Below are positions 27,654 to 37,061 of a stretch of 64,000 bases of DNA, piece by piece. Both the position numbers and the translations under genes were made by a program. The notes beneath the pieces were generated by a model that was not told the origin of the DNA, made no database searches, and worked only from the letters and a program-made list of their open reading frames with translations. Location of the stretch: positions 1 through 64,000 of the forward strand of contig NZ_BANR01000003.1 in NCBI RefSeq assembly GCF_000332975.1, given 5' to 3'. This DNA comes from Gordonia aichiensis NBRC 108223. Lineage in GTDB: Bacteria > Actinomycetota > Actinomycetes > Mycobacteriales > Mycobacteriaceae. Position 1 is the stretch's first letter; the number at the start of each line of letters is the position of its first letter.

Positions 27654-28016
27654 GTGAGTGATGAGCAGGAGCCCACCCGAGTGGGTACGCACAAATCAGA
27701 CAACACAGACAACGCAGGTCAGGGCCACGTGGGCATGGGCGCACTGCTTGTCTCGATCCTCCTCTACACGGTTGCACGCCTCCTGCTGGTGGTGATCGTG
27801 GCCGCGGTCATCATGGGAATCGGCGCACTCGCAGGAGTCACCGTGCCGCTATTGGTAGCGGCGGTGTTCGGTGTCCTCATCGCGCTACCCCTCGGCATGG
27901 TCTTGTTCAAGAAGCTGCGCGTGCGGGTCAACACCCAGATCGCTGCGGTCGACGCCGAGCGGCGTCGTAAGCACGACGATCTCCAGACGCGTCTGCGCGG
28001 TGCCGACAGGAAATGA
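27654..28016 (+). CDS. DUF4229-like small membrane protein
   Basis: About 120 residues from GTG 27654 (TGAGG just upstream; GTG 27606 is a weaker alternative). A hydrophilic N-terminus, two membrane segments ([21 protein letters not shown] and [19 protein letters not shown]) and a charged C-terminal helix fit the DUF4229 family. Its stop overlaps the start of the Cds1-like gene by 4 bp. Function is unknown. Confidence 0.75.
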   Translation: MSDEQEPTRVGTHKSDNTDNAGQGHVGMGALLVSILLYTVARLLLVVIVAAVIMGIGALAGVTVPLLVAAVFGVLIALPLGMVLFKKLRVRVNTQIAAVDAERRRKHDDLQTRLRGADRK

Positions 28017-29161
28017 GCCACTCTGCCACGACGTGGACGGTCGACCACCGCAGCGACCGACGCTGGGCCGACAACGCGGTACGGCTGATCGAGGCCGACG
28101 CACGCCGCAGTGCCGACACGCACCTGCTGCGCTGTGAGCTACCGGAGTGGTCGCGCTGGATCGACGACGGGAGCAACGGGGCCGCGGGAACCGAGGTCGG
28201 CGTCGACCTGTATCTGAAGGACGAGAGCACGCATCCCACCGGGTCGCTGAAGCATCGGTTGGCGAGATCGCTGTTCCTGTATGCGATCTGCAATGGGTGG
28301 ATCACCGAGGGAACCACCGTCATCGAGGCCTCGTCGGGGTCGACGGCGGTGAGTGAGGCCTACTTCGCGCATTTGATCGGGGTCCCGTTCATCGCGGTGA
28401 TGACCTCGGGCACGTCGCCGGCCAAAACGGCTCTCATCGAACGCGAGGGCGGACGATGCCACTTCGTCGAGCGCGCGTCGGACGTCTACGACGAGGCGCT
28501 GCGGCTCGAGCGTGAGCTGGGCGGGCACTTCATCGACCAGTTCACGATGGCCGAACGCGCAACAGACTGGCGGGGCAACAACAACATCGCGGAGTCGATC
28601 TTCGCGCAGATGGCCACCGAGGATCACCCGGTGCCGACCTGGATCGTGGTCGGTGCGGGCACCGGCGGAACGTCGGCGACCCTCGGCCGTTACCTGCGCT
28701 ACCGCAGGCACCCCACGTGGCTGGCCGTCGTCGATCCGGAGAACTCGGTGTTTCTCCCGGCCTACGAGAGCGGTGACGGGTCGCTGCGGTCAGAGACCGG
28801 TTCGCGCATCGAGGGCATCGGTCGGCCGCGCGTCGAACCGTCGTTTGTCTCCCAGGTCATCGACCGCATGATCGGTGTTCCCGACGCCGCGTCGATCGCC
28901 GCTGCCCGTCACCTCTCGGATCGGTTGGGACGCCGGGTCGGGGGTTCGACCGGCACCAACATGTGGGGCGTCGCGCAGGTGGTCTCCGAGATGGTTGCCC
29001 AACGCCGGGCAGGCAGCGTCGTCACACTCCTGTGCGACTCCGGGGACCGTTACGCCACAACCTATTTCGACGACGACTGGGTCGCTGCGCAGGGCTTCGA
29101 CCTCGCCGAACCGACCGCCGTGCTCGACGAGTTCTACCGCACGGGGGAGTGGACGGGTTGA
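28013..29161 (+). CDS. PLP-dependent cysteine synthase/desulfhydrase family protein (Cds1-like)
   Basis: A 382-residue fold-type II PLP enzyme. [17 protein letters not shown] carries the PLP Lys, [15 protein letters not shown] is the substrate/PLP loop, and [17 protein letters not shown] binds the PLP phosphate. The overall layout, with a long C-terminal extension, resembles M. tuberculosis Rv3684 (Cds1), a cysteine desulfhydrase that makes H2S, pyruvate and ammonia. A cysteine synthase activity cannot be excluded from sequence. It overlaps the DUF4229-like gene by 4 bp. Confidence 0.82.
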   Translation: MSHSATTWTVDHRSDRRWADNAVRLIEADARRSADTHLLRCELPEWSRWIDDGSNGAAGTEVGVDLYLKDESTHPTGSLKHRLARSLFLYAICNGWITEGTTVIEASSGSTAVSEAYFAHLIGVPFIAVMTSGTSPAKTALIEREGGRCHFVERASDVYDEALRLERELGGHFIDQFTMAERATDWRGNNNIAESIFAQMATEDHPVPTWIVVGAGTGGTSATLGRYLRYRRHPTWLAVVDPENSVFLPAYESGDGSLRSETGSRIEGIGRPRVEPSFVSQVIDRMIGVPDAASIAAARHLSDRLGRRVGGSTGTNMWGVAQVVSEMVAQRRAGSVVTLLCDSGDRYATTYFDDDWVAAQGFDLAEPTAVLDEFYRTGEWTG

Positions 29162-29242
29162 GTGAGTGCAGCGGTGTCAGCGGGACCGACGAGTACTGCG
29201 AGGGTTGATGGTTGAGACGATCGAGACAAGCGCGGTGGCCGT

Positions 29243-29617
29243 GTGACGGTCATCGTCGGCTGCGATCTCGTCGACGTGGCCGACATCGAGGAGTCGATCG
29301 ACCGCTTCGGTGATCGCTATCTGACGCGGGTGTTCACCGACGCCGAGCTCGCTCACTGCGCGGGGCCGACTCGCTCACAACGTCTCGCAGCGCGCTTCGC
29401 TGCGAAGGAGTCGGTGATCAAGACGCTCGGCATCGTCGACGAGTCGACGCCGTTGCGCGAGATCGAAGTGGTGATGAACGGTCCGGTGCCGGGGGTCGCG
29501 CTGTGGGGCGCGATGGCCGCGCGCGCGGAGGAAAGGCAGTGGCGGAATCCGTCGCTGTCGCTGTCGCATACGTCAACACACGCCATGGCGACCGTCGTCG
29601 TCCAAGTCGGGATGTGA
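29243..29617 (+). CDS. AcpS-type 4'-phosphopantetheinyl transferase
   Basis: A 124-residue protein that would transfer 4'-phosphopantetheine from CoA to a carrier protein. It has the metal-binding GCDLVDVADIEESIDRFGD, the RFAAKESVIKTL motif with the Mg-binding Glu and CoA-contacting Lys, and the C-terminal LSLSHTSTHAMATVVVQ. The GTG start lacks a good ribosome site. Mycobacteriales usually keep another acpS beside the fatty acid synthase gene, so this copy may serve a different carrier protein. Its last codons lie in a 14-bp tandem repeat. Confidence 0.8.
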   Translation: MTVIVGCDLVDVADIEESIDRFGDRYLTRVFTDAELAHCAGPTRSQRLAARFAAKESVIKTLGIVDESTPLREIEVVMNGPVPGVALWGAMAARAEERQWRNPSLSLSHTSTHAMATVVVQVGM

Positions 29618-29674
29618 CAGTCGGGATGTGACAGTCGGGATGTGACAGTCGGGATGTGACAGTCGGGGCGTGAT
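29605..29674. repeat. 14-bp tandem repeat across the AcpS-like stop codon
   Basis: Four exact copies of AGTCGGGATGTGAC (29605-29660) and a fifth diverged copy (29661-29674) run from the last codons of the AcpS-like gene into the gap before the ABC transporter. The stop codon lies inside the first unit. Confidence 0.9.
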
Positions 29675-29739
29675 GGTCGGTCGGGGTGTGGCAGTACAGG
29701 TGTGACGCGGCACACCCAGTGTCGCCTACCATCGGCAAG

Positions 29740-30435
29740 GTGGCCGACTGTGTGGTGAGGGCAGAGGATCTGGTTCGCGAGTATCGACTCGGTGATGAGC
29801 GTGTCCGTGCGCTCGACGGGGTGAACCTGACGCTTGACGGCGGACAGTTCGTCTCCATCGTCGGGCCGTCGGGTGCCGGTAAGAGCACGCTGCTGCACAT
29901 CATCGGTGCGCTCGACACCCCGACGTCCGGCTCCATCGAGGTCGACGGCGTCGACCTCGCGTCGCTCGACGACAACGCCGCATCCGCTTTTCGACGGCAC
30001 CGCGTCGGGTTCGTCTTCCAGTTCTTCAACCTCGTGCCCACGATGTCGGCGTGGGAGAACGTTGCGCTGCCAAGGCTTCTCGACAGTCAATCGCTGCGCC
30101 GGGCCAAACCGCGCGCCGTCGAACTCCTCGACCGTGTGGGTCTCGGCAACAGAATCGACCATCGGCCGTCGGAGTTGTCGGGCGGACAGATGCAGCGCGT
30201 GGCCATCGCGCGCTCGCTGATGATGGAGCCGTCGATCCTGCTCGCCGACGAGCCGACCGGAAACCTCGACTCGCGCACCGGCGATTCGGTGCTGGAGTTG
30301 CTCTCCGAGGTCGCCCACGACGCGCAGGACCGACTGGTGATCATGGTGACCCACGATCCGCATGCGGCCGACGTCGCGGACACCACGATCGTCGTGCGCG
30401 ACGGCAGGGTCGCAGCCGGAGATGCGTCGCTATGA
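29740..30435 (+). CDS. ABC transporter ATP-binding protein (MacB/LolD type)
   Basis: A 231-residue ATPase with Walker A GPSGAGKST, signature LSGGQMQRVAIARSL, Walker B ILLADEPTG and a switch His in VTHDPH. The NLVPTMSAWENVALP stretch is typical of the MacB/LolD subfamily that partners FtsX-like permeases. The start is GTG 29740; GTG 29752 is possible. It overlaps the permease start by 4 bp. Confidence 0.93.
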   Translation: MADCVVRAEDLVREYRLGDERVRALDGVNLTLDGGQFVSIVGPSGAGKSTLLHIIGALDTPTSGSIEVDGVDLASLDDNAASAFRRHRVGFVFQFFNLVPTMSAWENVALPRLLDSQSLRRAKPRAVELLDRVGLGNRIDHRPSELSGGQMQRVAIARSLMMEPSILLADEPTGNLDSRTGDSVLELLSEVAHDAQDRLVIMVTHDPHAADVADTTIVVRDGRVAAGDASL

Positions 30436-32951
30436 CGACGCTGCTCGCGGCGCTCACCCGGGTGCGCGTGCTGAATCTGCGCGAACTGCGCGATCACAAG
30501 CTGCGAGTGCTCACGTCGTTGATCGTGGTGGCGGTGTCGTCGGCGCTACTCATCGCCGTGCTCGGCACGTATGGCTCGCTCACGGAGTCGATCCGCGACT
30601 TCGACTCCGCCATCAACGGGGCAGCCCAGCTCGAGGTCGCCTCGATCGCCGATTCGGGCATCGACGAGTCACTGTCGGGCGAGATACGCGCGCGGGCGTC
30701 GGACGCGAAGGCCGTCGTTCCCGTGATCCGCGGGACTGCCGTGGTGGGCGATCGACGAATTGCGCTGGTGGGTTCCGACTTTCGTGCAACCGCACTCGGC
30801 TCAGGGGTGCAACTCGCAGCGGAGACGGGACTCACGCCAGAAGATCTCGATGACGGTGTCGTGGTCGGCGCCGGTACCGGACTTCGCCTGGGGGAACGCC
30901 TCTCGGTCAACGGCGTCGATGTGCGTGTGGTCCGTGTTGTCGACAGTGGCGGCGGTGGTGGACTCAACAACGGCGACTTCATGTTCGCCTATCTCGTTCT
31001 GGCGCAACGGTTGACCGGGCTCGATGGCAAGGTGTCGTCGATTCTCGTCGTTGCGAGGCCGGGGGCCGATCACGGCCGACTCGACGCAGAGGTCGCACGC
31101 GTCGTCGACGGTCGCGCGGTGGTCGTCGATCCGGGATTCCGCGCCAAGCAGGCGGAGGTCGCCGGTTCGGTGACTCGCGATTCGACGCTCCTCGTGTCGT
31201 TGATCTCTCTCGTCATCGCCGCGTTCCTCGTGTTCAACACCATGAACATGGCGGTGGCATCGCGACGGCAGTCGCTGGCGATGATCCGGGCGTTGGGCGC
31301 CAAGCGTTCTCACCTGGTCGGCGATCTACTCGCCGAGTCGGCGGTGTTCGGCTTCGTCGGAGGTGTGATCGGCGTCCCGATCGGGATCCTCGCCGGACGC
31401 TGGGCGATATCACGCGTACCGGCGACGACCCGCGATTCGGTCTCCATCGCCATCGACTACCACCTGCCCTCGTATGCTCCGGTGGTCGCCGTTGTCGCCT
31501 GCGTGCTCGCGTGTGTGGCCGCGACATCGCTTGCAGCCAGGTCGGTGTTCGCGGTGTCCCCGGTGGAGGCGATGGTGTCGGGCGAGGTCGCCGATGCCGA
31601 GCCCCAGCGCGGACCGCTGACGTGGCTGGCGGCGCTCGGCGGCGTGGTGCTGCTCGTCGGATCATGGTTCATCGCGGTCGACGTCCCGGGACGTCCTGCG
31701 ATCATTGCCGGAGCCGTGTACGCGGTCGGGGCTCTGCTGATCTGTTACGCCCTGACCCGGCCGCTGGTGCGGTTCGTCGTTGCGGTGGCCAGACGATTCT
31801 GGGGCCCGGGACAACTCGCCGCGGTCAACACCGAACGCGCACCTCGACGGGCCTGGGCCACGCTGATGACCGTTGCGGTCGCGATCGCGGTCGGCATGGG
31901 GACATCCGGTGCGCTCGATAATCTCGTCGCGTCGATCTCCCATTCACTCGACGGCCTCGGCGATCCGGACTTCTACATCTCGTCGACCCCGCGCGACGAG
32001 ATCCCGGCCGGCACAGCGCTACCCGCCGCCATAGCCGACGAGGTGCGTGACGTACCCGGTGTGTCCCGGGTCGTCGGGGCACAGTGGGCGAATGTCAACG
32101 TCGGCGAGGCCAGGATTCTCGTCCAGGGCCTCGAACCAGGCTCGACGGCCCCGTTCACCAAAAAGGCCGCCCCGCAAGCACTCCACGACGTCATCGAGGG
32201 GCGCGGCATCATCCTGTCGAGCGTGCTGGCACGGTCACTCGACGCACAGGTGGGCTCCACACTGCGCATGGCGTCGCCGACGGGTTACCACGAGCTCGTC
32301 GTGCGGGACGTCGTCGACTACATCTCCATCGACTCCGGCACCGCCGCGATGTCGAATACTCTGCTGGCGCAATGGTTCAACAGATCCGGGGACTCCTACC
32401 TGCAGATCGACGTCGGGCAGGATGCGGATCGTGCTGCGGTGCAGCAGCAGTTGCAGCGCATCGTCGACTCTCATCCGACGCCGCGGTCGGGTACCGCGTA
32501 CCTCTACACGGGGGCACAGGCGCTCGAAGCCACACAGCAGCAGGCGCAGCAGGCCGGATCGTTCACGGTGGCGATTCAGTGGATCGTGTCATTGGCCGCG
32601 GCGATCGCGTTGCTCAACACGCTGCTGCTGTCTGTGTTGGAACGGCGCCGCGAACTCGGTGTACTGCGCGCCATGGGTGCCTCGCGCCGGTTCATCTCGC
32701 GGATGGTGGTAGCCGAGGCGGGAGCGATCGCGGTCGTCGGCACGATCACCGGACTCGTCATGGGGACAGGGCTGCATTTTCTGGCCGACAAGATCCTCTC
32801 GGCGACTACGTCGCTGGACATCACCTACTCGCCGCGGCCGTCGACTCTGCTGTTCGTCGGGGTGTCGATCGTGCTGTGCCTGGTTGGCGCCTTCGTGCCC
32901 GCCGCTCGCGCTGCCCGGATGAACATCACCGAGGCCATCGCGGACGAATAG
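30432..32951 (+). CDS. FtsX-like ABC transporter permease, duplicated
   Basis: An 839-residue permease with two FtsX-type modules. An N-terminal membrane segment (VLTSLIVVAVSSALLIAVLG) precedes an extracytoplasmic domain and three membrane helices. A second extracytoplasmic domain (DPDFYISSTPRDEIPAGT...) and another three-helix bundle follow. Both modules carry the conserved cytoplasmic motif (MIRALGAKRSHLVGDLLAES; VLRAMGASRRFISRMVVAEA). Such systems export lipids, lipoproteins or peptides, or act mechanically; the substrate is not predictable. It is cotranscribed with the ATPase gene. Confidence 0.92.
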   Translation: MTTLLAALTRVRVLNLRELRDHKLRVLTSLIVVAVSSALLIAVLGTYGSLTESIRDFDSAINGAAQLEVASIADSGIDESLSGEIRARASDAKAVVPVIRGTAVVGDRRIALVGSDFRATALGSGVQLAAETGLTPEDLDDGVVVGAGTGLRLGERLSVNGVDVRVVRVVDSGGGGGLNNGDFMFAYLVLAQRLTGLDGKVSSILVVARPGADHGRLDAEVARVVDGRAVVVDPGFRAKQAEVAGSVTRDSTLLVSLISLVIAAFLVFNTMNMAVASRRQSLAMIRALGAKRSHLVGDLLAESAVFGFVGGVIGVPIGILAGRWAISRVPATTRDSVSIAIDYHLPSYAPVVAVVACVLACVAATSLAARSVFAVSPVEAMVSGEVADAEPQRGPLTWLAALGGVVLLVGSWFIAVDVPGRPAIIAGAVYAVGALLICYALTRPLVRFVVAVARRFWGPGQLAAVNTERAPRRAWATLMTVAVAIAVGMGTSGALDNLVASISHSLDGLGDPDFYISSTPRDEIPAGTALPAAIADEVRDVPGVSRVVGAQWANVNVGEARILVQGLEPGSTAPFTKKAAPQALHDVIEGRGIILSSVLARSLDAQVGSTLRMASPTGYHELVVRDVVDYISIDSGTAAMSNTLLAQWFNRSGDSYLQIDVGQDADRAAVQQQLQRIVDSHPTPRSGTAYLYTGAQALEATQQQAQQAGSFTVAIQWIVSLAAAIALLNTLLLSVLERRRELGVLRAMGASRRFISRMVVAEAGAIAVVGTITGLVMGTGLHFLADKILSATTSLDITYSPRPSTLLFVGVSIVLCLVGAFVPAARAARMNITEAIADE

Positions 32952-32964
32952 CGGAGGGCTCAGG

Positions 32965-33005
32965 TGTCAATAAATGTTGACAGAACCAAAGTGTCAACAT
33001 AACCT
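32965..33005 (+). promoter_or_regulatory. Promoter with overlapping TGTCAA operators
   Basis: A consensus -35 box TTGACA (32977-32982) is followed after 17 bp by TAACCT (33000-33005), a TAnnnT-type -10. The start site would fall at about 33012-33013, on the ATG of the small HTH gene, giving a leaderless mRNA. Half-sites TGTCAA (32965-32970), TTGACA (32977-32982) and TGTCAACAT (32992-33000) form two inverted repeats. The larger is ATGTTGACA-N9-TGTCAACAT, 32974-33000. They cover the promoter, so a repressor bound there would block transcription. Confidence 0.65.
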
Positions 33006-33012
33006 GACATAC

Positions 33013-33243
33013 ATGCACGACGAACCGGAGACTTCAGAGCAGGATCTGGCCGGGGCCGCTGCCAGTGACGATCCGGCCACCGGCCTCGCCGCGGTCCGCG
33101 CATTACGGACCCTGGCCGATCGGCTCGAGGAAGTACAGGTTTCCAACGCTCGATCCAAGGGGTGGAGCTGGCAGGCGATTGCGGAGATTCTGCAGATCAG
33201 CCGCCAGGCCGTGCACCAGAAGCATTCACAACGTGAGGCATGA
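33013..33243 (+). CDS. Small helix-turn-helix protein
   Basis: A 76-residue protein with an acidic N-terminus and a C-terminal helix-turn-helix (GWSWQAIAEILQISRQAVHQKH) of the sigma-70 region 4/HTH type. Translation probably begins at the 5' end of the transcript. The stop is 38 bp before the Clp N-domain protein, with which it is presumably cotranscribed. I recall small HTH genes paired with Clp-N genes in other actinobacteria. It is the natural candidate to bind the TGTCAA sites and repress its own operon. Confidence 0.82.
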   Translation: MHDEPETSEQDLAGAAASDDPATGLAAVRALRTLADRLEEVQVSNARSKGWSWQAIAEILQISRQAVHQKHSQREA

Positions 33244-33281
33244 CGTGCCCGACGGGCACTGAGGCCGAAAGGAGAACCATC

Positions 33282-34151
33282 ATGTTTGGTCGATTCAGTC
33301 GAGACGACAAGATGATGCTGGCATTTGCCACACAAGAAGCCGCAGACCTGGGACATCACCAGCTCGGCAACGACCACCTCATCCTGGGCATGCTGTGCAA
33401 CGCGCGTTCGCCGTTGTTCGGGCTGCTCGGTGAGCGGGGTCTGACGCTTGCCACGGCGCGCGAGGCCGTGCGGGCATATCACGAAGAACACGATTCCGAC
33501 GCCGCCGAGGCCGCCGAACAGGGCGCGGCTGCCCGCTATGAGGAGGATCGCGAGGCGCTCAAGAGTATCGGGATCGACCTCGACAAGGTTCGGGCAGCAG
33601 TACGCGACCGCTTCGGGGACGATCTCTCCGAGGGCTGGGCCGAGCGACCTGAGCGTGGACGAGGCCCGCGCGGCCGCGAGTGCGGTCCGCGCGAAGGTGG
33701 TCCCCGCGGCAGGGGGCGTGGACACGGTAGGGGTCACGGGCGTGGCCACGGCAGGGGTCGGGGCGATTACGACCGCGGAGACTTCGGTCCACGCGGCGGA
33801 TTCGGGCCGGGCTTCGATCCGCGGCAGGGTTTCGGCCCGGGCGGATTCCCCGGCGGGCCCTTCGGTGACGAGGACGACCGGCAGGGGCCGTGGGAGCCGG
33901 GCCGCGGACGTCGTGGTCCACGCGGCCGCGGAGGTCGTCCTCGCTTCGCTTCAGAGGCCCGCGACGCCTTCCGTGCGGCGGTCCATATCGCCCGCGAGCG
34001 TGGCGACGATCAGCTCAGCGCCGAGCACCTACTACTCGGCATCCTCGAGGTGAACGACCCAGCGTCACGCGCCGTCGTCGAATCCGCCACGAGTGCAGAA
34101 GATCTCACAGCTGCCGTGCTGGCGAGCCTGGAGGTCGACGCGGAGGTCTGA
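33282..34151 (+). CDS. Protein with two Clp N-domain repeats and an RG-rich linker
   Basis: A 289-residue protein; ATG 33282 has AAAGGAG 7 bases upstream. Residues about 1-110 form one Clp N-domain (MLAFATQEAADLGHHQLGNDHLILGML) and the last ~80 form part of a second (AFRAAVHIARERGDDQLSAEHLLLGIL). Between them lies ~100 residues almost entirely of Gly, Arg, Pro and acidic residues, with the repeated GRGHGRGHGRGRG. There is no AAA+ ATPase domain, so it is not an unfoldase. It could be an adaptor or substrate-capture protein for ClpC, or a stress protein. The linker length and composition are unusual. Confidence 0.85.
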   Translation: MFGRFSRDDKMMLAFATQEAADLGHHQLGNDHLILGMLCNARSPLFGLLGERGLTLATAREAVRAYHEEHDSDAAEAAEQGAAARYEEDREALKSIGIDLDKVRAAVRDRFGDDLSEGWAERPERGRGPRGRECGPREGGPRGRGRGHGRGHGRGHGRGRGDYDRGDFGPRGGFGPGFDPRQGFGPGGFPGGPFGDEDDRQGPWEPGRGRRGPRGRGGRPRFASEARDAFRAAVHIARERGDDQLSAEHLLLGILEVNDPASRAVVESATSAEDLTAAVLASLEVDAEV

Positions 34152-34203
34152 TGTTTGGCGGAGCAGTTTCGGGGCGTGATCACGTCACCTTCACACAAGG
34201 GCG

Positions 34204-35355
34204 TCAGGACAGGTCTGACGAAACTGCCCGACGCAACCGGATGTCGCGCGGTGCGAGATTGATCCGGTCGAAATCATCGTCCTGGAAGGCGAGCACCCGC
34301 TTGTCCATAACTCGACGCCATAGCGGCGGTATGGTCGCGAGCAGGCACATCGTGGCGTAACCAGCGGGTAACTGGGGGGCATCGGGCGCAGAGCGCAGGG
34401 TCTGGTACCGGCGTGCCGGATTGGCGTGGTGGTCACTGTGGCGCTGCAAATGGTAGAGGAACAAGTTGCTCCACACATGGTCGCTATTCCAGCTGTCACG
34501 GGGGGTGACGCGGCGGTAGTTTCCACCGGGGCTTTTCTCGCGGAGCAGACCGTAGTGCTCGATATAGTTCGCGCATTCCAGGATCATCACTCCACCTATT
34601 GCCTGCAGTACCAGCCACGGAAGAACATGCAGTCCGAATGCCGTGGTGAGTCCAGCCCAGAGCACCACGGTGATGGCCCATGCGTTGAGTATGTTGTTGC
34701 GCCAGCCCAGTGTCCTGTGCCCGGATCGGTGTAGCCGTCCAGTTTCATATCGCCAACCCGAAAGGAATCCACCGACGATCGAACGTGGCACGAAACGCCA
34801 GTACGACTCGCCGAAGCGCGCGCTTGCCGGGTCATCGTGGGTCGCAACCCGGATGTGATGCCCATGGTTGTGCTCGACGTAGAAATGGCCGTAAGCCGAC
34901 TGTGCGAGAGCAATCTTCGATAGAAAACGCTCGCGGTCGGTGCGGCGGTGGCCCAGCTCGTGGGCTGCGTTGATGCCCACCCCGCCGACCACCGCGACGG
35001 TCGAGGCGAGAGCGAGTCGTTCCGCGGTGCCCATTGGCGCATACGTCCAACACCAGCAGGCGAACACCAATCCCGTGTATTGCAACGGAAGGTACAGATA
35101 AACACACCAGCGGTAGTAGCGGTCGGCATCGAGTTTTCGGTAGACCTCAGCAGGTGGGCTAGTCGAGTCAGAGCCGCGGAGTACGTCGATTACCGGAAGG
35201 ACCACAGCCATGACCATTGAACCGAAGGCCCAAAACATCCCGGGTCCTAGCCGATCCACCATCGCGTAGCCGAGAAACGGGCTCAGCGGAACTATCAGAC
35301 CGCACAGCCACAGATAGCGTCGACGGTCCGTCCAGTTATACGCAGCAGTCATCAT
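34204..35355 (-). CDS. alkB: Alkane 1-monooxygenase AlkB
   Basis: A 383-residue integral-membrane di-iron monooxygenase that hydroxylates the terminal carbon of n-alkanes. The His boxes are intact: HELGH, EHNHGHH, and LQRHSDHH, together with NYIEHYG. Six hydrophobic segments are visible. No rubredoxin domain is fused and no rubredoxin or rubredoxin reductase gene lies beside it, although most actinobacterial alkB genes are followed by rubredoxins. Electron partners must be encoded elsewhere. The 230-bp gap upstream to menA holds no gene I can support. Confidence 0.93.
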   Translation of the reverse strand: MMTAAYNWTDRRRYLWLCGLIVPLSPFLGYAMVDRLGPGMFWAFGSMVMAVVLPVIDVLRGSDSTSPPAEVYRKLDADRYYRWCVYLYLPLQYTGLVFACWCWTYAPMGTAERLALASTVAVVGGVGINAAHELGHRRTDRERFLSKIALAQSAYGHFYVEHNHGHHIRVATHDDPASARFGESYWRFVPRSIVGGFLSGWRYETGRLHRSGHRTLGWRNNILNAWAITVVLWAGLTTAFGLHVLPWLVLQAIGGVMILECANYIEHYGLLREKSPGGNYRRVTPRDSWNSDHVWSNLFLYHLQRHSDHHANPARRYQTLRSAPDAPQLPAGYATMCLLATIPPLWRRVMDKRVLAFQDDDFDRINLAPRDIRLRRAVSSDLS

Positions 35356-35585
35356 CTTCGGTCTCGCCCTCCCCTGACGGCCGACACAATAATCTTTGCT
35401 GGCGAAAACTATATGGCCTGCTCTTGCAGAGCCGCTAGTTGGTGTCCGCTTGTGTACAGACTTAGTGCGTGACGTCCGTCTTTACATGTAACTGACGACT
35501 CAGCTGAGCGTCTCTGCATTGATGGGGTTGATTCCGCGGCCGAGCTGGTCCCGAACGCAGACGCGGCGACTGACGTCGTCCGCAC

Positions 35586-36455
35586 CTACCCGACGGCCAG
35601 CCCCACGGCGGTCAGCACGGCCCAGGCGAGCATCGCCATGCCGGTGGCGCCGAGTGAGGCGATGAGCCCCGGCCCGACGGCACCGGTGCGCACTGGTTGG
35701 TAGGCCTTCCACAGCAGGGGAGCAGCGAGCAACCCGAGCAGCGACCACGGCGTGGCCGCGACGAGCACCACGCTCATCACCAGCGGCACGAGGAGCAGCA
35801 CCCCGAAGAACCGTCGAGTTGCGGCGTCGCCCATGCGCACGGCCAGGGTGTTCTTGCCCGACTCGCGGTCGGTGGGGATGTCGCGCAGGTTGTTCACCAC
35901 GAGCACTGCCGTCGACAGCGACCCGACGCCGACCGCGCACGCCAGCCCGACCCAGTCGACCTTCCCTACGGTCACGTACTCGGTGCCGAGGACGGCGACG
36001 AGTCCGAAGAACACGAACACCGCGACCTCGCCGAGTCCGAGGTAGCCGTAGGGCTTCGACCCGCCGGTGTAGAACCACGCGCCCGCGATGCAGATGGCGC
36101 CGACGACGATGAGCCACCAGGCGGTGGTCGCGGCCAGCACGAGACCGCACACGGCTCCGATGCCGAAACACAAGAACGCTGCGTGCTTGACGGCCTCGGG
36201 CGACGCCGCACCCGACCCGACGAGTCGCATCGGACCGACGCGCTCGTCGTCGGTGCCGCGAATACCGTCGGAGTAGTCGTTGGAGAAGTTCACGCCGACG
36301 ATGAACGCGATCGCCACGACGGCTGCCAGCGCGGCCTTCCACCAGTTCACGTCGCCGATGTGTAGCCCGGCGCCGATGCCGGCGACGACGGGAGCGATCG
36401 CGTTCGGGAGCGTACGGGGTCGGGCCCCGGCTATCCACTGCGTTGGGGTTGCCAC
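35586..36455 (-). CDS. menA: 1,4-dihydroxy-2-naphthoate polyprenyltransferase
   Basis: A 289-residue UbiA-family prenyltransferase with about eight membrane helices that attaches the isoprenoid tail to 1,4-dihydroxy-2-naphthoate in menaquinone synthesis. The two Asp-rich substrate motifs are visible: [17 protein letters not shown] and [22 protein letters not shown]. MenA is essential for respiration in this group. It is followed by ~85 bp of non-coding sequence at the 3' side. Confidence 0.94.
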   Translation of the reverse strand: MATPTQWIAGARPRTLPNAIAPVVAGIGAGLHIGDVNWWKAALAAVVAIAFIVGVNFSNDYSDGIRGTDDERVGPMRLVGSGAASPEAVKHAAFLCFGIGAVCGLVLAATTAWWLIVVGAICIAGAWFYTGGSKPYGYLGLGEVAVFVFFGLVAVLGTEYVTVGKVDWVGLACAVGVGSLSTAVLVVNNLRDIPTDRESGKNTLAVRMGDAATRRFFGVLLLVPLVMSVVLVAATPWSLLGLLAAPLLWKAYQPVRTGAVGPGLIASLGATGMAMLAWAVLTAVGLAVG

Positions 36456-36560
36456 GCTGAAGAGACTATTCCTAGCCTAGGACGGGTCGACGATCGGCGG
36501 TCCGGAGGAATCTGCGCAGCGAGAGCGGTGACATCTCGAACCGGACGATGGAGGAGTGGC

Positions 36561-36950
36561 CTACCGCGCGCTGCCCCGGTACTTGCGGTGGTACTCGTCG
36601 TACAGATCGGCGTTGCGGACGCGCTCGTTGCGCTTGACGAGGTCGGGGTTTAGTCCGTGCTGCTCCAGCCGGTGCCTGCGGTAGATCACGTTGAGCGCGA
36701 TCGAGAAGAATACGTACGCGATCGGGATGGGCGAGAACATGATGAATCGCACGCCCCAGTCGGCGGGGACGAAGAGCATGGGAAGCATCAGGATGATGCA
36801 GGGGATCGCCCAGCGGACCACCATGCGAAACGGGGCGCCTTTGCCTGCGAGGTCGTTGGCCACCCAGTCGCGCATAGAATCGGGCAGCACTGCTCCATAG
36901 CAGTAGCGGACATACTGCCAGCCCCTTGGTCGAGCCGCGGTGTCTGCCAT
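36561..36950 (-). CDS. DUF5313 family membrane protein
   Basis: A 129-residue protein with two membrane segments (VVRWAIPCIILMLPMLFVPA and FIMFSPIPIAYVFFSIALNV). The conserved LPDSMRDWVANDLAGKGA motif and the YRRHRLEQHGLNPDLV C-terminal motif fit DUF5313, a family found in mycobacteria and relatives. Function is unknown. It stands alone between menA and the two-component operon. Confidence 0.87.
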   Translation of the reverse strand: MADTAARPRGWQYVRYCYGAVLPDSMRDWVANDLAGKGAPFRMVVRWAIPCIILMLPMLFVPADWGVRFIMFSPIPIAYVFFSIALNVIYRRHRLEQHGLNPDLVKRNERVRNADLYDEYHRKYRGSAR

Positions 36951-37061
36951 GGTTTGCGCCCTTCTCGAAATTCAATCGCGTGCTACTGAATTCTACGCGA
37001 TGCCCAGAATGTCGGAACCGGGGAGCCGTCTGAACAGCTGTGACCTGGGGCGAGCTGGGTG

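Noticed and set aside
35500..35585. Coding-like minus-strand tail (RDQLGRGINPINAETLS) after menA
   Set aside because: It is short, out of frame with menA, and has no start or ribosome site; too little to call a gene or remnant.
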